DNA of 15,575 bases from Anaerolineae bacterium (GTDB taxonomy: Bacteria > Chloroflexota > Anaerolineae > 4572-78): NCBI GenBank assembly GCA_027022125.1, contig JALVZI010000126.1, positions 15,557 through 31,131 of the forward strand. Reading direction: 5' to 3'. A program made the position numbers and the translations under genes. The notes beneath the pieces are model-generated. The model did not search any database and was not told where the DNA came from. It saw only the letters and a program-made list of their open reading frames with translations. Every line of letters starts with the position of its first letter. Position 1 is the first letter of the stretch. This document shows, piece after piece, positions 6,811 to 13,300 of this stretch.

Positions 6811-6910
6811 ATGTCATTCCTGCTTGTGCCCTGCGGTTGCGAAAGCGGGAATCCTCGGTGTTTTGCTATGGATTCCGGATATTTCCCTGTGGGAAATTCC
6901 GGAATGACAT
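6811..6910. repeat. 100-bp intergenic palindrome inserted in leader L2
   Basis: Perfect 10-bp ends ATGTCATTCC (6811-6820) and GGAATGACAT (6901-6910) enclose further inverted tracts (GCGGGAATCC with GGATTCCGG). It resembles the widespread GGAATGACA-type dispersed intergenic repeats of bacteria. It sits between the two arms of the L2 leader stem, so it appears to have entered an existing leader. Confidence 0.72.
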
Positions 6911-7001
6911 TAAAAATCCGTGAAATTCGTGAAAATTCGTGGCAAAAAATAATAATCACGATAAATGTGGTACTACCCGGTTCCACCAAAAGGAGAAAGT
7001 T

Positions 7002-9785
7002 GTGAATAAAATTTCATATTTTACCATTCCAATCATACTCGGTTTGGCGATGGCGCTGGCGGCACTCGGTTTTCTTGCGCCGCCGACCGCCGTCCGCGCG
7101 GCGGGACCGTGGTATGTCAATGCCACCACCGGCAACGACAGCAATGACTGTCTGTCGACAACCTCCGCCTGCAAAACCATCGGCGGGGCAATCGGCAAAG
7201 CTTCATCCGGCGATACCATCAATATTGCCGCCGGTGTTTACACCGAAACAAATACCATCAGCGGTAAATCGCTTATACTGGTGGGCGCAGGTATCAACCA
7301 AACTATTGTGGATGGCGACGGTGATTATCATGCCATATTTAGGGTTAACTCTAGTGCTTCCGCCACTTTGTCTGATATGACATTGCAAAACGGCGGCGCA
7401 ACAGGTGGTGGCAGTGCTATTTATGCCGCCGGTCCGGTTACTGTATCACATGTGTCCATCTCAAATAACCTGGCTAATTTCGGCTCTATGCTTGTTTACA
7501 GTACCACTGCCGTTATTCTAAATAGCACTTTCAGCGACAATCACGTTAGCAACACATCTTACGGTCGAGATGGTATTTTTGCAGAAACAAATGCAAAAGT
7601 ATCAATTAGCAATTCAACATTTTCCGGAAATCAAAGCGTATCTGTCCATATACAAAACAAAACTACTCTTGCTATAACCAATACCACATTCAGTACTAAT
7701 GGCGGCTATGGATTAGCGGTAATCGAAGTCAGTGGAAATTCGACTGCTACTATTAATGCGTCAACAGTTGCTGATAACAAATCATACGGTATTTGGGACA
7801 ATGGTACGGTAATCATTCAAAACAGCATTGTATTTCACAATGATAGTGTGCCTTATTCAGGTACCGAGAATAACTGCGGCAGTGATTCTTCCATTCTCCC
7901 CATATCACTTGGTTACAATATTGACGGCGGCACATCGTGTAATTTCTCTGCCACCGGCGATATAACATCTACAAACCCGCTACTGCTGCCGTTGGGCGAT
8001 TACGGCGGTAATACTCAAACGCGCGGTTTATCGTTTAACAGCCCGGCGCTTGATGCCGGCTCGCCGACCACTTGCCCATCTACCGACCAACGCGGTACAG
8101 AGCGTCCGCAAGACGGCAACGGCGACAGCGCTGCCACCTGCGACATCGGCGCATTTGAGTTGTTGCGGCAAACATTGACAGGAGTCACAATTTCCGGTGA
8201 TTCTGAAGGACTGGTGAATAGCAGCCACACCTTTGTTGCCACCATTTTGCCCGTTACCGCCACCCAGCCCATCACCTATATTTGGAACGCCACCAACCAA
8301 ACAACGCCCATCACTCACACGGGCAAAGGTATCACCGATTCGGTCTCTTTCAGTTGGAGCAGCGAGGGAGCGAAGGTGATTACCGTTACGGTGAACAACG
8401 GGCTTGGCAGCCAAACCGATACCCACGCTTTCACCGTTACGACAGGAATACAATCTATCGCCGATGTGAGCATCGCCGGGGCGACTGCCGGTTCGTTGGC
8501 GGGAACTCACACGTTTACCGCCACCGTTTCCCCATCAAATGCCACGCTGCCCATCACCTACACTTGGCAGGCGGACGGGCAATCGTCGATAACGCATACC
8601 GTCAGTGGCATTTCCGATGCGGTTTCGTTCCATTGGACAAGCGAAGGGACAAAAACCATCACTGTAACCGTTGCCAATGTTGCGGGGTCGAAGGTGAATA
8701 CCCACACCATTCGGTTGTGGCGTTGGTACGTTAATGCCGCCAACGGCAACGATAGCAACGACTGTCAATCGGCAGCCACCGCTTGCAAAACCATCGGCGG
8801 GGCAATCGGCAAAGCCGGCGATGGCGACCTCATCACCGTTGCCGCCGGTGTTTACACCGAAACCAACACGCTGAACAAATCGTTGACTATTACCGGTGCG
8901 GGGCGCGACCAAACTATTGTGGATGGCGATGTGTCAGGCTCAGTATTTAGAACTAATTTCAATACTGTTGTGTCGCTGTCTCAAATGACCATTCGGAACG
9001 GTGGCGGCTATAGCTCTGGTGGTGGCGTATATGTTTCAGGCGAATTGACACTCTCGCATGTGCGGGTTTTCAGTAACACAGGTAGCCACGGGAGCGCAAT
9101 ATTTATCACTGGTTCGGGAAGTGTTACGGCAACCCATACCACCTTCGACCACAACAAAACAACAGCAACCTATGTTGGCGCAATTTTTGTGGATGGCGGA
9201 AAACTTTGGCTGGAAAGTTCAACGCTTTCGGAAAATAGTACCCAGTCCATCCACAATCAAAACGGCGGCACGGTGGATATTTTCAACAGTACCATCAGCG
9301 GCAACACCGGCGGCATCGTCAATGGCGGTACCCTGACCATGCGCAACAGCACGGTTGCCAATAATTCCCCGGGGAATGCCATTTCCAATAGCGGCACATT
9401 CACTGTAAAAAGCAGTATTTTGGCAGCGCCAACGGGCGTGAACGTCTGCGACACAACCAGTTTTGGCACGGTAAATCTCACTTCGCAGGGATATAATTTG
9501 GAAAGCACCAACACCTGCGGTTTGAACGCTACCGGCGATAAAACCGGCGCGAAGCCGTACCTGCAACCACTGGCAGACAACGGCGGCGACACCAAAACAC
9601 ACGCGCTGCTGCGCGCCAGCCCCGCGCTCGACGGCAGTGACGCTTCTGTGTGCTCCGCCACCGACCAGCGCGGCACGGCGCGTCCCATCGATGGCGACGG
9701 CGACGGCACCGCTACTTGCGACATCGGCGCGTTTGAATCGCCATTGGTTCATTGGATGGTCTATCTGCCGTTGGTGGTGAAGTAA
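7002..9785 (+). CDS. Secreted beta-helix / choice-of-anchor Q / Ig-like protein with C-terminal VYLPLVVK (927 aa)
   Basis: The GTG at 7002 is preferred because AAAAGGAGAAAG precedes it, the signal peptide starts there, and the paralogue has ATG at the same place; the frame is open back to 6939 without support. Signal peptide 1-33 (VRA|A). Residues 37-310: parallel beta-helix of the pectate-lyase-like kind (WYVNATTGNDSNDC...CKTIGGAIGKA...AGVYTETNT). About 318-387: choice-of-anchor Q type segment (NPLLLPLGDYGGNTQT...STDQRGTERPQ...CDIGAFEL). About 389-573: two PKD/Ig-like domains (HTFVATILPVTATQPITYIW...). From 575 a second beta-helix and second Q segment (CDIGAFES at about 906), then MVYLPLVVK. 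No catalytic residues of a known lyase are recognised, so a structural or adhesive surface role is more likely than enzyme activity. Its sequence and leader closely match the gene at 10379, marking a gene duplication. Confidence 0.9.
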   Translation: MNKISYFTIPIILGLAMALAALGFLAPPTAVRAAGPWYVNATTGNDSNDCLSTTSACKTIGGAIGKASSGDTINIAAGVYTETNTISGKSLILVGAGINQTIVDGDGDYHAIFRVNSSASATLSDMTLQNGGATGGGSAIYAAGPVTVSHVSISNNLANFGSMLVYSTTAVILNSTFSDNHVSNTSYGRDGIFAETNAKVSISNSTFSGNQSVSVHIQNKTTLAITNTTFSTNGGYGLAVIEVSGNSTATINASTVADNKSYGIWDNGTVIIQNSIVFHNDSVPYSGTENNCGSDSSILPISLGYNIDGGTSCNFSATGDITSTNPLLLPLGDYGGNTQTRGLSFNSPALDAGSPTTCPSTDQRGTERPQDGNGDSAATCDIGAFELLRQTLTGVTISGDSEGLVNSSHTFVATILPVTATQPITYIWNATNQTTPITHTGKGITDSVSFSWSSEGAKVITVTVNNGLGSQTDTHAFTVTTGIQSIADVSIAGATAGSLAGTHTFTATVSPSNATLPITYTWQADGQSSITHTVSGISDAVSFHWTSEGTKTITVTVANVAGSKVNTHTIRLWRWYVNAANGNDSNDCQSAATACKTIGGAIGKAGDGDLITVAAGVYTETNTLNKSLTITGAGRDQTIVDGDVSGSVFRTNFNTVVSLSQMTIRNGGGYSSGGGVYVSGELTLSHVRVFSNTGSHGSAIFITGSGSVTATHTTFDHNKTTATYVGAIFVDGGKLWLESSTLSENSTQSIHNQNGGTVDIFNSTISGNTGGIVNGGTLTMRNSTVANNSPGNAISNSGTFTVKSSILAAPTGVNVCDTTSFGTVNLTSQGYNLESTNTCGLNATGDKTGAKPYLQPLADNGGDTKTHALLRASPALDGSDASVCSATDQRGTARPIDGDGDGTATCDIGAFESPLVHWMVYLPLVVK

Positions 9786-9795
9786 TGCCGGAATC

Positions 9796-9827
9796 CGTAG
9801 GGGCGAAGCGCCGCTTCGCCCCCTACG
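9796..9827 (+). terminator. Strong GC hairpin directly after the stop of the 927-aa gene
   Basis: CGTAGGGGCGAAGCG pairs with CGCTTCGCCCCCTACG with a one-base bulge, starting 11 nt after the stop codon. There is no U-tract after it, so it may protect the 3' end or act as a weak or factor-assisted terminator. The flanking text (TAATGCCGGAATCCGTA before, ATACCATCCTAA after) is related to the trailer of the gene ending at 3255. Confidence 0.5.
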
Positions 9828-9920
9828 ACCAGCTATACCATCCTAAGTGCTAAGTCAAGTACATTTTGACGGGTAATTTAGCCTCAAATGACGTACCTGA
9901 AAAAAGGTGTAGAAATTGAA

Positions 9921-10054
9921 CCACAGAGGCGCAGAGACACAGAGGAAAATAAGGTTTGAGAGCCGGTTATGCGGCGTTATCTGCAATTTCCGGCGGAAAT
10001 CCAAGCCAAAACTCAAAAGTTTTAAATTCTCCGCGCCTCTGTGTCTCTCTGTGG
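9921..10054. repeat. Imperfect intergenic palindrome with CCACAGAGGCGCAGAGACAC arms
   Basis: The left arm 9921-9945 (CCACAGAGGCGCAGAGACAC then AGAGG) is inverted at 10031-10054 (CCGCGCCTCTGTGTCTCTCT then GTGG), with the sub-blocks slightly shifted. The middle holds another possible fold around TTTCCGGCGGAAA. It resembles dispersed non-coding repeats found in many bacterial and metagenomic genomes. It lies immediately upstream of orphan leader L3. Confidence 0.72.
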
Positions 10055-10084
10055 TGAAAAATTAACCTTTTTTAGAGGAGTCAA

Positions 10085-10186
10085 ATGATAATCACGAAAA
10101 TGTGGTGCTACCCGGTTCCACGAAAGGAGAAGGTTATAAAAAAGGGTGCGTTTTTCTCGTTTCTCTTGAATAGTGAAATAGTCTAA
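10085..10186 (+). pseudogene. Orphan leader L3 and decayed start of a lost surface-protein gene
   Basis: 10087-10135 repeats the conserved leader tail (ATAATCACG, TGTGGTGCTACCCGGTTCCA, CGAAAGGAGAAGGTT), but where leaders L2 and L4 have GTG or ATG this copy reads ATA (10136-10138), followed by 11 sense codons and a stop (TAG). One base is also missing in ATCACGAAAATG relative to ATCACGATAAATG. An alternative frame, ATG 10085 to TAA 10186, has GAGGAG 4 nt upstream and would give 33 residues (start MIITKMWCYP). It is not conserved as protein in the other leaders, so translation is doubtful. It is best read as a remnant of a duplicated gene start, or as a free-standing leader RNA. Confidence 0.5.
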
Positions 10187-10249
10187 ATTTACATAACTAC
10201 TCAGCTCATGGTAGCACAACATTGAACCGTGATTGCTTAAGGAGTTGAA

Positions 10250-10378
10250 AATCAGCCACGAATTTCCACAAATTACACGAATCTTAAAGAAAAATTAGCG
10301 AGATTCGTGAAGATTCGTGACTGAAAATAATAATCACGATAAATGTGGTACTACCCGGTTCCACGAAAGGAGAAAGTT
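10250..10378 (+). promoter_or_regulatory. 5' leader L4 of the giant gene
   Basis: This is the most intact copy of the leader. The outer arms CACGAAT (10257-10263) and ATTCGTG (10313-10319) and the inner arms CACGAATCT (10276-10284) and AGATTCGTG (10301-10309) form a two-part stem-loop. The conserved tail 10326-10378 follows and ends in GAAAGGAGAAAGTT before the ATG at 10379. The spacing of stem, tail and Shine-Dalgarno suggests a transcribed leader, possibly a regulator of translation or mRNA stability. Confidence 0.65.
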
Positions 10379-13300
10379 ATGAAAAGGAAACTGTATTTCA
10401 CCATTCCAATTATACTCGGTTTAGCGATGGCGTTAGCGATAATTGGTTTGCTTGCGCCGCCGACCGCCGTCCGCGCGGCGGGACCGTGGTATGTTAATGC
10501 TGCCACCGGCAACGACAGCAATTCTTGTACCGACTCGGCTAACGCTTGCAAAACTATCGGCGGAGCAATCGGCAAAGCTTCATCTGGCGACACTATCTAT
10601 GTTGCCGCCGGAACTTATATTGAATACAACACGCTGAACAAATCGTTGACCATCATCGGCGCAGGTGTGGGGCAAACCATCATTGACGGCAATGGTGTCG
10701 GGTTGTCCGTCTTTGACATTCTTGCCTCGAATACCGTCAGCATTTCTAAACTGACGGTGCGTAATAGTGGGTACCTTAGCATTTCTTCTGCGGGAAATAC
10801 CACCCTGACGCAAGTAGAACTTACCGGCAACGGTGACAGGTCACTTTATGCCAGTTCTGGTACGCTGACAGTAAGAAATAGTTCGCTAATCGGAAATACC
10901 GGCGGGACATTTGCAGATACGGTGTTTGTTGATGGTTCCACTCATTTTACGCTTGAAAATTCTACCATTGCCAACAACGACAGTACCGGGTTGCACATTC
11001 AAGGCAGTGCGACGGTAACGCTCACCAATGTGACCATCAGCGGGAACACTTACGCCGGTGTTTCTGTAACAGAGTCATCTAACTTGTTGGTTCAATTCAG
11101 CACAATTGCCAACAATGGCAATAGAGGGATAATCAACAACAATAACAACACCATCACCATCGCCAATTCCATTCTTGATAATAATACCAACGGCAATTGT
11201 GATGGCACATTCATTTCCAACGATTATAACATAGACAACGGCACATCGTGTGGCTTTTCCGGTACCCACGACCACTCTTCCACCGACCCGCTATTGCTGC
11301 CGTTGGCAGACAACGGCGGCGATACCAAAACGCACGCGCTGCCGGTCAACAGCCCGGCAGTTGATGCCGGCAATAACGCGACTTGCCCCGCCACCGACCA
11401 GCGCGGCGTAACTCGCCCGCAAGATGGCGACGGCGACAGCACCGCCACCTGCGACATCGGCGCGTTTGAATTTGTGCGGCAAGGTGTCAGCAGCGTAACC
11501 ATCTCCGGCGACACCAGCGGATTGGTGAACAGCAGCCACACCTTTGTTGCCACTATTTCGCCCGTTACCGCTACTCAGCCCATCACCTACGTTTGGAGCG
11601 CCACCGACCAAACAACGCCCATCACTCACACGGGCAAAGGTATCACCGATTCGGTGTCGTTCAGTTGGAGCAGCACGGGAGCGAAGGTGGTTACTGTCAC
11701 GGCGAACAACGGGATTAGCAGCCAAACCGATACTTACAATTTCACCGTTACGGCGGGGACGCAAGCCATATCCGATGTGAGCATTACCGGCGCAACATCC
11801 GGTTCTGTCGAACCAACCTACACTTTCAACGCCACCGTTTCCCCATTGAGTGCCACGCTGCCCATTACCTACACTTGGCAGGCGGATGAACAAACATCGG
11901 TAACGCATACCGTCAATGGTACTTCCGATTCGGTTTCATTCCATTGGACAAGCGAAGGGACAAAAACCATCACCGTAACCGTCGCCAATGTTGCGGGGTC
12001 GAAGGTGGATACCCACACCATCCGGCTATGGAGTTGGTATGTTAACGGCAGTACCGGCAGCGATAGCAACAATTGTCTCTCTCCATCCACCGCTTGCAAA
12101 ACTATCGGCGGGGCAATCGGCAAAGCCAGCGATGGCGATACCATCCATGTTGCCGCCGGTGTTTACACCGAAACCAACACGTTGGGCAAATCGCTGACCA
12201 TCACCGGCGCGGGCGCGGGACAAACAATTGTAGATGGCGGTGGTGGTACAATAGCGATTTTCACTATCTATTCAGGTAACACCGTTGCCATTTCCGGTAT
12301 GACGGTACGTAATGGCGGCTATCTTGGCATCTCTTCTGGAGGCAATACCACCCTGACGCAAATGGAATTTACCGGCAATGTTGACAACGCCATTTACGCT
12401 TATGCGGGCACGCTAACGGTAACGAACAGCTCGCTAACCGGAAATACAGGTGGAGCATACAAAGATACGGTGCTTATCAGCGGCTCTGCCAATTTTGTGC
12501 TTGAAAATTCTACCATTGCCAATAACGACAGTACCGGTTTGCACATTCAAAGCAGTGGGGTGGCAACGCTCACCAATGTGACAATCAGCGGTAATACTTA
12601 CAGTGGTATTTCAACAGCAGGTTCATCTAATTTGCGGATTCGATTCAGTACAATTGCCAATAATGGTGATAGTGGGATAGTTAGTAATGGTACTACCACT
12701 ATCGCCAATTCCATTCTCGATAATAACACCGGTGGCAACTGTGGCGGCGCACTCAATTCCGGCGGCTATAATATAGACAGTGGCACAACGTGCGGCTTTT
12801 CTGCCACCGGCGACAAAACTTCCACCGACCCGAAATTGCTGCCATTAGGCAATTACGGCGGCGATACCAAAACGCACGCGCTGCCGTCCAACAGCCCGGC
12901 GGTTGATGCCGGCAATAACGCAACCTGCCCCGCCACCGACCAGCGCGGTGTAACCCGCCCGCAAGATGGCGACGGCAACGGCACCGCCACCTGCGACATT
13001 GGCGCGTTTGAATTTGTACGGCAAGGCGTCAGTAGTGTAACCATCTCTGGCAGTGCCAGTGGGTTGGTGAACAGCAGCCACACTTTTGTTGCCACAATAT
13101 CACCCGTTACCGCCACGCAGCCTATCACTTATATTTGGCGCGCCACCGACCAAACACCTGTCACCCACACGGGCAAAGGCATCACCGATTCGGTATCGTT
13201 CAATTGGAGCAGTACGGGAACAAAGGTGGTCACCGTCACGGTTAACAACGGGGTTGGCAGCAGCCAAACCGATACGCACACTTTCATCGTTACGGCGGGG

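Larger units (their letters stand above)
5942..7001. other. 1060-nt repeat-rich gap without a convincing gene
   Basis: Short frames occur here (for example 6118-6387 minus and 6189-6437 plus), but they overlap inverted repeats and have no ribosome-binding sites or protein-like features. The content is: unassigned sequence 5942-6150 with a 7-bp inverted repeat TTGACAA/TTGTCAA (6077-6101); a decayed trailer-like copy near 6155-6200; a 10-bp inverted repeat GTGAATTGCA/TGCAATTCAC (6241-6282); a remnant GGGCGACCACAAGGGGCGCCCCTAC (about 6378-6402); the 161-bp palindromic element B; leader arm, element fragment and palindrome 6811-6910; then the leader of the gene at 7002. Confidence 0.7.
6662..7001 (+). 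promoter_or_regulatory. 5' leader L2 of the gene at 7002, split by repeats
   Basis: The left arm CCACGAATTTT (6668-6678) pairs perfectly over 11 bp with AAAATTCGTGG (6932-6942), but about 250 nt of other repeats lie between them. The conserved tail 6948-7001 (AATAATAATCACGATAAATG, then TGGTACTACCCGGTTCCACC and AAAAGGAGAAAGTT) is almost identical to 10326-10378 before the paralogue. The tail ends in the Shine-Dalgarno for the GTG at 7002. It is probably the untranslated leader of the surface-protein gene. Confidence 0.65.
9786..10378. other. 593-nt repeat-rich gap between the two beta-helix genes
   Basis: No gene is supported. In order: trailer hairpin 9796-9827, about 90 nt unassigned, an imperfect palindrome 9921-10054, orphan leader L3 (10085-10135) with a possible 33-codon frame, about 60 nt unassigned, and leader L4 (10250-10378). 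The T-run at 10066-10072 follows the palindrome's right arm after a gap and is not a clear terminator. Confidence 0.65.

Noticed and set aside
6757..7005. Upstream frame ending at the GTG start of the 927-residue gene
   Set aside because: It runs through the palindrome 6811-6910, and its end is not conserved in leaders L3 and L4, which carry frame changes. It is therefore most likely non-coding leader sequence.
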